The position numbers and the translations under genes were made by a program. A stretch of 64,000 bases of DNA, from the NCBI GenBank assembly GCA_014218235.1, contig CM024760.1, positions 140,321,245-140,385,244 on the forward strand, written 5' to 3'. Numbering within the stretch: position 1 is the stretch's first letter; every line of letters starts with the position of its first letter. The DNA comes from Colocasia esculenta (lineage: Eukaryota > Streptophyta > Magnoliopsida > Alismatales > Araceae). Shown in pieces: positions 37,401-42,884 of this stretch. Under the pieces are notes generated by a model that searched no databases, was not told the origin of the DNA, and saw nothing but the letters and a program-made list of their open reading frames with translations.

Positions 37401-37707
37401 AACCGGCGTTGGCGAAGAGTAGGGTGGGGTCGTCAAGTGGGACGACGGGGCTGGACTTCCAGTTCACGTGGCTCTTGCCTACGAAAAAGTCGAAGTAGGT
37501 CTTCCGCACCTGGGACGCCGTCCACTCCATCGCCTCCGCCCCACTAGGCTGCTCACTCTCGACGCCGGGCATGGTCGGGACGGAAGACGCCGCGGGTGTG
37601 GGCCGAGAGGGGGAGAAGGCCCGCGAGGCGGCAGTGGCGAGGGGGGCAACCCTAGAGGAGGAGGAGCAGAATCTGGAGAGTGGGAAGAGGAGGAAGGCAG
37701 CGACCAT
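797..37707 (-). CDS. ALATS: Alanyl-tRNA synthetase (AlaRS), 13 exons, 3' part outside window
   Basis: Class II synthetase that charges tRNA-Ala with alanine. Exons in transcript order: 37707-37404, 37305-37067, 36675-36535, 35737-35591, 35111-34959, 34788-34656, 33089-32993, 32880-32760, 9923-9864, 7154-7104, 7009-6914, 5801-5700, 919-797. They join in frame to 1767 nt (589 codons) with no stop. Recognisable AlaRS segments are NWKSSPVVP, the [20 protein letters not shown] block, HHTFFEMLGNWSFGDYF, the motif-3-like TGLGFERL, LWDTYGFP, and STSFYAEQGGQ at the start of the editing region. All introns are GT-AG except intron 9, which is GC-AG. Plant AlaRS is roughly 1000 residues, so about 400 residues, including the rest of the editing domain and the C-terminal domain, lie beyond position 1. 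The first in-frame ATG is 37707; a second at 37572 would give a cytosolic form 45 residues shorter. Exon boundaries were set by hand from frame, splice consensus and family conservation. Confidence 0.95.
1417..1622 (+). mobile_element. tRNA-derived SINE with 14-bp target duplication
   Basis: About 206 bp, flanked by perfect copies of TTGATCAGCCTATG at 1403-1416 and 1623-1636 and ending in an A-run. Near the left end TGGCCCGGTTGG resembles a pol III A box, and about 35 bp later GAGTTCAATAACC resembles a B box. An open frame through it (1414-1605) is incidental. It lies in AlaRS intron 12, opposite to the gene. Confidence 0.85.
3410..4195. mobile_element. hAT-like MITE, GGTTTCGG subterminal motif
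   Basis: Perfect 8-bp target duplication CCTTGGAC (3402-3409 and 4196-4203). The ends read CAAGGATG inward on the left and CATGGATG on the right. Clusters of GGTTTCGG/CCGAAACC lie just inside both ends (3430-3505 and 4010-4190). No coding capacity. It splits the L1 remnant. Confidence 0.88.
4885..5116. mobile_element. hAT-like MITE, GAGTCGG subterminal motif
   Basis: 232 bp with perfect target duplication GGTCGAAC (4877-4884 and 5117-5124). Terminal inverted repeat CA(A/T)GGATGGCAGAGTCGG, 17 of 18 matching. The interior is mostly GAGTCGG/CCGACTC words. Inserted in the L1 remnant. Confidence 0.92.
5700..5801 (-). CDS. ALATS: AlaRS exon 12
   Basis: Encodes QIGEAIAMDADATSELRRKG through KYIWNQ in 34 codons. 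The acceptor is GTGCAG and the donor GTTAGG. Confidence 0.92.
6088..6122. repeat. (TA)n(GA)n microsatellite
   Basis: TA dinucleotides pass directly into GA dinucleotides within AlaRS intron 11. Confidence 0.9.
6914..7009 (-). CDS. ALATS: AlaRS exon 11
   Basis: Encodes LMAEERGLTVDIDGFNVAME through SARNK in 32 codons, phase 0 on both sides. It is a charged, helical linker towards the editing domain. Confidence 0.94.
7104..7154 (-). CDS. ALATS: AlaRS exon 10
   Basis: Encodes DAFVLWDTYGFPVDLTQ, a conserved AlaRS signature, in 17 codons between ATTCAG and GTATGT. Confidence 0.95.
7311..7690. mobile_element. hAT MITE, TAGGGCTGCAAAC ends
   Basis: 380 bp, terminal inverted repeat TAGGGCTGCAAAC, perfect 8-bp target duplication CCGTTAAC (7303-7310 and 7691-7698). 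The interior is dominated by CGGAATCGGAA words on both halves. TAGGG termini with 8-bp duplications are typical of hAT. Non-coding. Confidence 0.94.
8254..8940. mobile_element. hAT-like MITE, GATTCGG subterminal motif
   Basis: 687 bp, perfect target duplication TTCGTAAG (8246-8253 and 8941-8948), ends CATGGTTT on both sides. CCGATTCGG clusters at 8270-8355 and 8855-8930 flank a core (about 8400-8780) homologous to the fold-back core of the element around it. It sits in the right arm of that element's hairpin. Confidence 0.92.
9864..9923 (-). CDS. ALATS: AlaRS exon 9 with GC donor
   Basis: Encodes GIDKFKKAAQEVQGDKFSGQ (20 codons). The exon ends CAG followed by GCAAGT, the usual context of a GC-AG intron. 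No GT nearby keeps the frame into exon 10. Confidence 0.9.
10402..10431. repeat. (GA)n microsatellite
   Basis: About fifteen GA dinucleotides in intron 8. Confidence 0.95.
11173..12449. repeat. 637-bp direct tandem duplication containing a 30-bp minisatellite
   Basis: Copy 1 (11173-11809) and copy 2 (11810-12449) are nearly identical; the visible differences are scattered substitutions and a 2-bp insertion. Each contains about nine degenerate 30-bp units with core CATCACGATCAGACCGTTG (about 11395-11660 and 12032-12297). Because 30 is a multiple of three, both strands stay open (for example 11378-11653 minus and 11421-11708 plus). I regard these frames as by-products, not genes. Confidence 0.93.
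12649..13460. mobile_element. hAT-like MITE, GACTCGG motif with half of the fold-back core
   Basis: Ends CATGGATGGCA on both sides; flanks CCTGCCAT (12641-12648) and CCTACCAT (13461-13468) match at 7 of 8. GACTCGG/CCGACTC clusters lie at 12665-12725 and 13370-13445. The core (about 12795-13115) matches one arm of the hairpin seen at 25600-25890. Confidence 0.85.
13461..13728. repeat. Degenerate short tandem repeat (TCATTTCTTGACTT type)
   Basis: Roughly 40-60-bp units around TCATTTCTTGACTTCC. The array continues on the other side of the two large inserts (about 21453-21600) and begins before the MITE at 12649, so it is the older host sequence. Confidence 0.7.
13915..15130. repeat. Internal tandem units of the large hAT-like element
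   Basis: Four related units start near 13927, 14090, 14555 and 14862 with GGTCTAAATGGTGTCTAATT or a variant. Each is followed by an AT-rich block ending near GACTTAATCTCAACATCTA. The sibling element carries the same units at 21965-22985. Confidence 0.85.
15362..17270 (-). mobile_element. RTE-type LINE, 5' truncated
   Basis: The 3' end (left) is an (ATC)n tract at 15364-15383 followed inward by a sequence that reads, on the minus strand, GTAGCCGACCCCAAATAATG then GGATAAGGCTC, the hallmark tail of plant RTE LINEs. The 5' end stops at about 17270 at the junction with LTR sequence. It is inserted within the large hAT-like element. The endonuclease half is missing, as is usual for target-primed insertion. 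Confidence 0.9.
15397..17274 (-). pseudogene. RTE LINE reverse transcriptase, single in-frame stop
   Basis: One frame runs from 17274 to 15397 (626 codons including both stops), broken only by a TGA at 15765-15763. Visible reverse transcriptase pieces are GKTLGPDGI, FLDLEKTYDRVPRDL, QGSALSPYLFALVIDEV, and FADDIVLIDES with the catalytic FADD, then a C-terminal domain with RLRWFGHVYRRP and RARGRPKMRW. The start at 17274 is arbitrary because the 5' half, including the apurinic endonuclease, is absent. So few defects in such a long frame suggest a fairly recent insertion. Confidence 0.9.
17271..19020 (+). mobile_element. LTR fragment A (3' part) ending in GGGGCGTGACA
   Basis: The right-hand portion of a Ty3/gypsy-like LTR. 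It begins inside a TGTCGACA-rich block shared with fragment B and ends with GGGGCGTGACA at 19020. The left part was lost at the LINE junction. Contains no pol sequence. Confidence 0.7.
17290..17640. repeat. TGTCGACA palindrome array (copy in LTR fragment A)
   Basis: About ten copies of TAGTGTCGACACTACCTGAT-like words, each centred on the perfect palindrome TGTCGACA and irregularly spaced by 20-60 bp. Confidence 0.9.
19025..20612 (+). mobile_element. LTR fragment B (5' part) starting TGTAACACCCC
   Basis: Starts TGTAACACCCCGG, a common start of plant Ty3/gypsy LTRs, four bases after fragment A ends. It runs through a second TGTCGACA array (20148-20520) and stops at 20612, just after the words GCATGGACCT that both fragments share. 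Fragment A continues past that point, so A and B are complementary pieces of one LTR family. Confidence 0.72.
20148..20520. repeat. TGTCGACA palindrome array (copy in LTR fragment B)
   Basis: Nearly the same array as at 17290-17640. The minus-strand frame through it (20046-20540) is a by-product of the repeat. Confidence 0.9.
21453..21770. repeat. Host repeat between the two large hAT-like elements
   Basis: Continuation of the TCATTTCTTGACTT array, then a segment (about 21610-21770) with homologues near 27970-28060 and 30890-31078, which share GATGTGGGTNCCGCTC-like words. It belongs to the large LTR-like host element. Confidence 0.6.
21779..24063. mobile_element. Large hAT-like non-autonomous element (copy 2)
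   Basis: 2285 bp with perfect target duplication GTTTGAAC (21771-21778 and 24064-24071). Ends CACGGTTGGCC and, inverted, CAAGGTTCGCC. Same order of parts as copy 1: GC-rich palindromes, AT-rich tandem units, a segment with ATATGAGAGAGAA words, then GGTACGG words at the right end. A smaller MITE is nested at 22189-22464. No open frame of note. Confidence 0.88.
22189..22464. mobile_element. hAT-like MITE, GAATCGG motif
   Basis: 276 bp, perfect target duplication AATTAAAG (22181-22188 and 22465-22472), ends CA(A/T)GGTTTG. Dense CGAATCGG/CCGATTCG words at both ends flank a short AT-rich centre. Inserted in the tandem units of the large element. Confidence 0.93.
24090..24650. repeat. Degenerate tandem repeat, TTTCTGCAATTTTCCC type
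   Basis: Some fifteen units of about 30-45 bp, each centred on TTTCTGCAATTTTCCCTTAA or a variant. Confidence 0.85.
25600..26215. repeat. Long inverted repeat (hairpin core of the MITE)
   Basis: By eye the arms match at roughly 85 percent over about 290 bp, around a short loop near 25905. One or both arms of the same sequence occur at 7780-8253, 8400-8780 and 12795-13115. Confidence 0.87.
26229..26393. mobile_element. Mutator-type MITE with 9-bp target duplication
   Basis: 165 bp with terminal inverted repeat GGG(G/C)AAATTAATTAGAA and perfect 9-bp flanks TTTACTTAA (26220-26228 and 26394-26402). A 9-bp duplication is typical of Mutator-like elements. The interior has several CTGTAA/TTACAG words. 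Nested in the hAT-like MITE. Confidence 0.9.
26755..27050. repeat. CCCCACCGGTGGGG palindrome block
   Basis: Seven or more variants of CCCACCGGTGGGGATCCC, overlapping ORFs on both strands as a result. It continues the block at 25300-25350 on the other side of the MITE. Confidence 0.85.
27060..27560. repeat. Degenerate tandem repeat, TTTCTGGAATTTTGGG type
   Basis: Units of roughly 25-45 bp around ATTTCTGGAAAT and GGGTTTTG. A homologous array lies at 32080-32600. Confidence 0.85.
27732..28079. other. Internal segment of the non-coding LTR-like element
   Basis: Follows the left long repeat with AATGCCCCCCACAGG. I see no obvious tRNA primer site and no gag or pol. It contains one of the three GACCCGCTCCACCAAGCC-like segments also present at 21640 and 30955. 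Confidence 0.45.
28080..28660. repeat. Degenerate tandem repeat, GCCTTTCTGGCTTTGCTC type
   Basis: About eight or nine diverged units of 60-90 bp with core CTTGCCTTTCTGACTTTGCT followed by a GACTTGATTTGA-like part. Confidence 0.8.
29040..29930. repeat. 112-bp tandem repeat, TTGACAGTCC type
   Basis: About eight units with a period near 112 bp. Each contains two half-units: AAGTAGGTTGACAGTCC and GGAATTGACAGTCC. The half-units end in different words (GTAAGTCAACACTAC and GTAAGTCAAAACC). Confidence 0.88.
30240..30810. repeat. About 62-bp tandem repeat, GCCTACCTTTGTGGTTTG type
   Basis: Nine or so units with core CTACCTTTGTGGTTTGTTGG alternating between GCCCTGACC and AGTTTAGCC lead-ins. Confidence 0.85.
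31079..31273. mobile_element. Short hAT-like MITE, GAATCGG motif
   Basis: 195 bp with ends CAAGGTTCG (left) and CATGGTTTG (right, inverted). Flanks CTTCAGAG (31071-31078) and ATCCAGAG (31274-31281) agree at 6 of 8. The interior is almost entirely GAATCGG/CCGATTC words. Confidence 0.8.
31282..32741. repeat. Long direct repeat, right copy (probable LTR) abutting AlaRS exon 8
   Basis: Homologous in order to 24072-27731: TTTCTGCAATTTTC units (31290-31450), the CAACATGT segment, a GGAGCCC block (31950-32050), TTTCTGGAATTTT units (32080-32600) and an AT-rich end GTGTCAACA at 32741. On the minus strand it starts TGTTGACACC. Only 16 bases separate it from the GT donor of intron 8. Confidence 0.65.
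32760..32880 (-). CDS. ALATS: AlaRS exon 8
   Basis: Encodes LVGIVVNVMGDTFPELKQHE through FGRTILK. The acceptor CTCTAG at 32881 was preferred over a closer TAG because only it keeps the conserved FFSG-LV reading. The donor GTAATC at 32759 opens a 22.8-kb intron. Confidence 0.9.
32993..33089 (-). CDS. ALATS: AlaRS exon 7
   Basis: Encodes NEGREYVLRRILRRAVRYGR through EEGFFSG. Phase 1 in and phase 2 out; the donor is GGTATGT. Confidence 0.93.
33090..34655. other. AlaRS intron 6
   Basis: Contains a run of 20 G (33397-33416) in a purine-rich tract, then a less AT-rich segment (33420-34080) of unknown origin with no credible frame. The rest is AT-rich intron. Confidence 0.55.
33397..33416. repeat. 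Homopolymer run of 20 G
   Basis: Twenty consecutive G on the plus strand (C on the AlaRS sense strand), preceded by GAGAGGAGGAA. Confidence 0.95.
34656..34788 (-). CDS. ALATS: AlaRS exon 6
   Basis: Encodes VTGFPQAYSGKVGADD through RTLSFAIADGSRP and ends in phase 1 at a GT donor. Confidence 0.93.
34959..35111 (-). CDS. ALATS: AlaRS exon 5 (motif 3)
   Basis: Encodes FNRESDGSL, then KHVDTGLGFERLTSILQ with the class II motif-3 arginine, to FDAIQK. 51 codons, bounded by TGCAG and GTATGT. Confidence 0.95.
35300..35450. repeat. Degenerate ATGATC/ATGATA repeat
   Basis: ATGATCATGATCACGATC-like imperfect repeats in AlaRS intron 4. They create a His/Asp-rich frame on the minus strand that I do not consider coding. 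Confidence 0.85.
35591..35737 (-). CDS. ALATS: AlaRS exon 4
   Basis: Encodes DNFWEMGDTGPCGPCTEIHF through NLVFIQ, part of the active-site pocket. Exactly 49 codons, phase 0 on both sides. Confidence 0.95.
35738..36534. other. AlaRS intron 3
   Basis: AT-rich intron; nothing recognisable in it. Confidence 0.6.
36535..36675 (-). CDS. ALATS: AlaRS exon 3
   Basis: Encodes VYKLPKDRIYATYFGGDEKA through VLPFGCK between a TTCAG acceptor and a GTAAGT donor; phase 0 on both sides. Confidence 0.95.
37067..37305 (-). CDS. ALATS: AlaRS exon 2
   Basis: Begins after a TGCAG acceptor and completes a Gly codon split with exon 1. Encodes MNQFKPIFLGTVDP and the [20 protein letters not shown] block of the class II aminoacylation core, ending in WELLTT before GTGGGT. 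Confidence 0.95.
37404..37707 (-). CDS. ALATS: AlaRS exon 1 with presequence and two in-frame starts
   Basis: Starts at ATG 37707 (G at -3 and +4). The first 45 residues (MVAAFLLFPLSRF onward) are rich in Ser, Ala, Arg and Pro and have no acidic residues, as expected of an organellar presequence. The second ATG at 37572 (MPGVESEQ; A at -3) opens the conserved catalytic domain. The exon ends in phase 1 before a GT donor at 37403. In Arabidopsis the single AlaRS gene is known to supply cytosol and mitochondria from two in-frame starts; the same use here is inferred. Confidence 0.92.
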
Positions 37708-37723
37708 GTCCGGCGAATCCCAT
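37652..37723 (-). other. Upstream ORF overlapping the presequence start
   Basis: An ATG at 37723 (G at -3, G at +4) is out of frame with AlaRS and opens 23 codons ending at TAG 37652. It spans the organellar start at 37707 and stops about 80 nt before the cytosolic start at 37572, with no ATG in between. If it lies in the mRNA it would disfavour the long form and allow reinitiation at the short one. The transcription start is not known. Confidence 0.45.
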
Positions 37724-37751
37724 CCCTCTTCCACGCTTGCTTAAATACGCG

Positions 37752-37796
37752 CTAGGGTTATCGCGTCCGTTTCCCCTTATATGTCAATCTGATTGG
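37752..37796 (-). promoter_or_regulatory. AlaRS core promoter candidate
   Basis: Read on the minus strand, a CCAAT box (37796-37792) precedes an ATATAAGG TATA-like site (about 37782-37775) and a telo-box-like TAACCCTAG (37760-37752). The TATA-like site is about 70 nt from ATG 37707, so the leader would be short. Telo boxes are common in plant translation-related genes. Motif reading only. Confidence 0.45.
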
Positions 37797-38215
37797 TGGG
37801 TTTATCTGATTGTTACGTCATACGAACCGAGTCCAGGGTCTGGAATCGGTCCTAAGGTTTTAAGGGAAATGTTTGTTACTTGCCGGGGAAGGCCGTCCGA
37901 AGTCAGGCCCGTTCGGCAACCGTCCCAGCCTCTAGTAAATCCTCAAAAAAATAAAAATTTAGAGCGATGCTTGCCTCCCGTTTGAGTGCCGCTGTAGATT
38001 AAAGAGTGATATTTGGTGTACATTATTAGTGTGCATTAAGTGACACATAGATAAACACATCCAATAGGTGGTTGTCCAGTGGACAAAGATAGGATGAAGT
38101 GGCAAGTTTTTTTCAAAGATGTCTTGTCTCTCACAATTTTAAAGAGAAAGACATCATTGTCATTATCTTCCCTTAATGTCTTTGTCACCGAACTGTCTTC
38201 TCTCCCACTCTACTC

Positions 38216-38290
38216 GTCTTCTCCAACACAAATGTCTTCTCCAACGCGAACATCTTCTCCAACGCGAACGTCTCCTCCAACGCGAAGTGT
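38216..38290. repeat. 18-bp minisatellite upstream of AlaRS
   Basis: Four to five units of CTTCTCCAACGCGAACGT or a variant. A second two-unit repeat with GGAGGCGAACGACGAG follows at about 38310-38390. The short frames over them are repeat by-products. Confidence 0.85.
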
Positions 38291-38729
38291 CTGCCTTCCT
38301 CTCTCACATGTGCGGAGGCGAACGACGAGTGCGCAGACGGGTGACTCCTTCGTTTCTCACTTGTGAGGAGGCGAATGACGAGCGCGCAGATAAACGAGTC
38401 AAACCATGCAGATGGGTGAGTCGGACTTGCACAATCACTCCTTCTCCCTAGCACGTGGCGTCACTCCGCCTCTCTCCCACTCGAGCGATAGCATTATTGT
38501 GGTTTAAATTTCTTTGTCACTCCACCTCTCTCCCACAGGCCTCAACGCATGTACACCTACATGCTCTCTCGCTATTAGGTCTCACTACTGGGCGACTGCT
38601 TTAACTACTGCCGCAGAGTTTCTCTCTTCAATTTGAACAGACATAAACACTTTTAAGGGTATGGAAGAAGGTAGGTAGATTATAGCATAGAATAAAATAT
38701 CTTTTTATACATTACATGCAGAAAAAGTA

Positions 38730-39100
38730 AATTTTTCCCTTGTTTCTACTGCGGTTGAAGTTTTGAAAACTATATTTTCATTTTTTTTAATTTTTTTCAG
38801 TTGCGGTTGAAGTCTTTAAAATTGTGTTTTTATTTAACTCTATACCTTAAAGTTGTCTTTAGAGAAGTAGTTATAGGTGGGTGCATTGATAGCTTAAGAG
38901 TTAATATCTTTTTTTATGCCTTACATACATAAGAAGTATTTTTTTCCATATTTTCACTGCAGTTGAAGTTTTAAAAGTTACATTTTAATTTTTTTTATTT
39001 GTTTCAGTTGTGATTGAAGTCTTTAAAGATGCGTTTTCATTTTTTCCCTTGTTTCAACTGCGGTTTCAGTTTTTAAAGCTACATGTTCATTATTTTTCCT
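38730..39100. repeat. Degenerate tandem repeat, CTGCGGTTGAAGTTTT type
   Basis: Five spaced copies of TTTCAACTGCGGTTGAAG-like words (about 38745, 38808, 38955, 39005, 39053) in AT-rich sequence. No gene seen. Confidence 0.7.
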
Positions 39101-39281
39101 TGTTATATAAGGGGTTATAGGTGAATGGACAGTATTTATATGTGAAAGTGAAGTATTTTATAGGTGAATGGACAGTATTTATAGGTGAATTTTTTTACAC
39201 TTCTATATGTTATATGTCTTTTCTTCATATACACATTCTTATTTGTTTTTTACTCTGAAATGTATGTGATAAAATATTGTT

Positions 39282-40100
39282 AGAAGGTTTTGAGGTGAAC
39301 GTTGCAAGGAAAACCAACTCTTCTAATGCGAAATCCTCCAATAGAGCACAACCAAGTGAGGGTCTAAAATTTGAAAATGCTAATGATGTCATGGCATTCT
39401 ACAATACATATGCAAGGAATGTAGGGTTCGGCACATGCGTGATATCTAGTAAATGAAAGAATCGAAAATGTATATTTCGACATTTAGGTTGTCGGAGGAA
39501 TAGAAAATCAATAAGGAAGGCTGAGGCAATGAATCATAGAGACTCCCCAAAGATAGGTTGCAACGCATCGGTGAAAATAAGGGTCGACAAAAGTAGTTGG
39601 AAACACGTATTCTATGAACTAATACACAACCATACTTTGAATCCGGGTGGTGTAAAACATTTTAGATCACATAGAAAAATATGCACTCCACAAAAGAGAG
39701 AAATTAGAAACATGAGGCATTCTGGTGTCACAACTTCGAAGACTCCACTATCGTTGTAAGAGTGGGAGGCATGCATCAGTTACCATTTTCAAAGAAAGAC
39801 TGTCAACATTTTTTAGATAGGCAGAGACAATCTCAACTGAAGAAGGGTGATGCACATAGAATGATTGAATATTTTTGCCTAATGCAACTTAGAAATCTAA
39901 TGCTCTTTTATGCGTTGGACTTGAATGATGATGATCAATTACACAATATCTTTCGGATTGATGAAAGTTCTCGCATGGCATGTACATCCTTTTTAGATGT
40001 GATTACTTTTGATACTCCCTACTTGACTAACACATATCAGATACCTTTTGCACCATTTGTGGGGGTTAATCATCATGGACAATCTATCTTACTTAAGTGA
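39282..40100 (+). pseudogene. FAR1/MULE-type transposase fragment, degenerate
   Basis: The first part has the FAR1 DNA-binding domain layout: LKFENANDVMAFYNTYARNV, then a zinc-binding stretch with IGCNASVKIRV and HNHTLNP. The second, in another frame, resembles the start of the MULE transposase domain: KKDCQHFLDRQRQ, FYALDLNDDDQLHNIFRID, DVITFDTPYLTNTYQIPFAP and FVGVNHHGQSILL. There is an in-frame TGA after the first block (about 39453), a frameshift near 39755 and truncation at 40100, before most of the catalytic core. FAR1-family transcription factors and MULE transposases share these domains; decay and truncation here suggest a dead transposon. Confidence 0.85.
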
Positions 40101-40531
40101 CGTTTGATAACACTTATTTAAAATGTCTAAAGTCTAATTTTATATCTATTATCTAAATCTATAAATTAATAAGTACTTAAAATATATTAGACTTCTATTA
40201 AGAGTTGTTTGATAACCAACTTAAATGACATCTGAATTAATATTTAATTGAGCTATTAGATCAATTATGATAGCATCACTAGCAGTGAGAGGTTCACTGT
40301 TGCTTGCCCATACATCAATGTTCATATTTATGATCTTATTCACATATATTGTCTTCACAATTTTAATTAAGTTTGGTATATGTATTGTTCCAAGTTTTTT
40401 TTTCTTTATCTCCAGATCGGGCTTTCCAATGGTTGTTTTGGTTAGGAAAGCATAACACGATCTTAATCAAGAGCATAAATTTTGAGGAAAAACATAGATC
40501 TTGATCATATATACCTGGTCTGGTTCCAATT
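40101..40531. other. Sequence between transposase fragment and LTR
   Basis: AT-rich. GTTTGATAAC occurs near 40105 and again near 40207 and may mark a small element, but no clear inverted ends were found. Confidence 0.4.
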
Positions 40532-42775
40532 TGTGACGGAACGCCTCGTTCAAGCCCGTTAAACCAATAACGAACTTGGCCCGAGTCCTCCTCCCGCGAA
40601 TGGGTCGTAGCCTCGCAAGGGATACCACACACGAGTCCGTGAAAACAGAAAGGAACACACTTGATCTCATATATGATTCACCATTTCATATATAATGTAC
40701 AAGATTTACATAGCCAAATTTCAACAAAAGTACAAAAAGTACAGGAGCCTGGGGCATACCCCGAGGTAAACTAGTACAACTGAGGAAAGACACTACACTA
40801 CTACAAAAGCTACACTGCTTGAGGTGCTGGCCCAACACCGCTACGGCGCGGCCCTGAACTGGAAGATGGTAACGAAACCTCCTCCTCACCCTCGCCTGTG
40901 GGGAGAAGGGGTGAGCCTCACTAGTCACTGGCTCAATAGGGAACTCCCCCAACTCAAGCAAACCATACACAAGTACGGAAGCAGTAAACTATACTAGCAA
41001 TTTATAGCACAACCACGCAGATTATTAAAGCAATAAACATACTTACCATTCGCCGACTATACTAAACAAAGTAATTAAATAAACGGCAAAACTCAATTAT
41101 GTGTACGAGCTAAAGTAGAGACTGCCACACTCGAGCCACGTAGACTGGTTCGCGACACCAGTAATTGACTCGGACAAACAAACACAGGTCTACCTCTCAG
41201 TCTCACAGCCACGGACGAAAGGTCCAGCTGCCGCTCCACGTGGAAAAGTCAAACAACTGTGGAGACCAACTAAACACCACTCCTGTAGGTACACAACCGC
41301 AGGCCCATGCCTGGCACCTCTAGGGTCTCTGGTCGGAGCACTCTAGAGTGAGGCACTGGAAAGGACTAGCTGGGGACCAGTGTCGACTACCGGTGTCCGT
41401 ACCCCCAACTAAGAGCGCGCTACAAGTGACTAAAAACAAACTCAAGAGTCACTGTCCCACTGTCGTCTTTCCCTCAGCCGGACGTACAACTCAAACAAAG
41501 GAGTGAGGGTGTCCAGGACAGACGACACAGACCTCGACGGTACAACACAAGTACCGGGATAAACCCCGAACTAACAGCCTGGCTCACAGAGAACCTGGGG
41601 AACCCAACTAGAGAGGTAACCACGGTAGGCGTCGTACTACCTGCCACGCACACAAAACCACGTGCGCACCGCACAAACCACGTGAAATCTTACAACATTC
41701 ACAAATTCCAACTGTTCACAACACGTGAACACAATGCGCCTCGTGTGCATACCACGCCAAGACGCAAACCACTAGCTAGCTACATAACCAACACGCTAGC
41801 TTCGTAAACATGCGCTCCCAGAGCGCCACAGGTGCCAATGCACCACACGATATTACCAAATACACTGAATAATAATAATCGGATAATCCCATCACATAAA
41901 TCATGTATATTCGGACCACTCGGCTGTGGTCGCGACATGGGCCTGTGTCGCCTTCAGAACGCGATAGCCCGATGTGGCGCGTTCACCACATGAACGCGAC
42001 GTACCAACATGTCGCGTTCCCCACCTGAACGCGATGGGTCGACCTGTCGCGATCAGATCGCGACAAGGGGTTCCGTTGCCTTCACAGGCATGAACCCTAA
42101 TCTGGGATCCTCTCAACGGATTACCATTCTATGCTATGCAAATCACCCTTAATTCATGTTTTTCATGCTTTTGTGAGTCCCTAGTTATGATATCTATTGT
42201 TAAGAAAGCAAATAACTGATCAAACCACCCTCCCACGCAATCCACAGCCTGGAAAATAGGAGGAGTCACCCTACCTCCGCGAAGAACACGCAGAACGATG
42301 ATTTCTCGGCGTTTCCCCCGCTTCACACGAACTCCCCACGGTGAGAACACGCCAAACCGCAAGCTTCCACGCTAAAAATCCCCAAGGAACCCGCGCAGCA
42401 CCTCCCCCTGGCTAAACAAAGCATACCCAGCTCTGTTCTGGCCAGCCGAGTTTAAAGCCTGCGTTTGCGGTTGAGAACGCGACGGATCTTTCCGTCGCGA
42501 CCTGATCGCGACGGACCTGGGCGTCGCTTTCTCAAGGTTGACGTTCGTAGGTCGCCCAGCTCTTGACACGTGGCGCACATGCAGACGATCAACGCCACAA
42601 AGCGGCAACAACCTGCTGTCGCGATCACATATAGAGAACCCTGGGGTATTGTAGGCCCAAACTATCGGCCCAGTAAGCCCCAGAAACACGAGCGCACACC
42701 AAACACAAGGCACATTGGCCTCACAAGCGTTGAACACAAGATCCACAAGGATCCGAAAAAATGCGCAACGTTACA
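40532..42775 (-). mobile_element. 3' LTR of the chromovirus
   Basis: On the minus strand it starts TGTAACGTTGCGC (42775) and ends GGCGTTCCGTCACA (40532), so TG and CA bound it with a short inverted repeat TGT(A/G)ACG. It contains two clusters of CG palindromes such as GTCGCGAC and GATCGCGAC (41925-42070 and 42470-42545). The partner LTR is not visible, so the limits are inferred. Confidence 0.6.
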
Positions 42776-42884
42776 TTACTATCATCTAAAAAGAAATTTC
42801 GACTTCGAAATCTCTAACACATTCCAAATACATTCAACTTTAAAACATAATTACAAATACTATCATCTAAAAAGATTTAAAACC

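Noticed and set aside
37399..37734. Longer AlaRS N-terminus starting at 37734
   Set aside because: The codon at 37734 is GTG, not ATG; the first in-frame ATG is at 37707.
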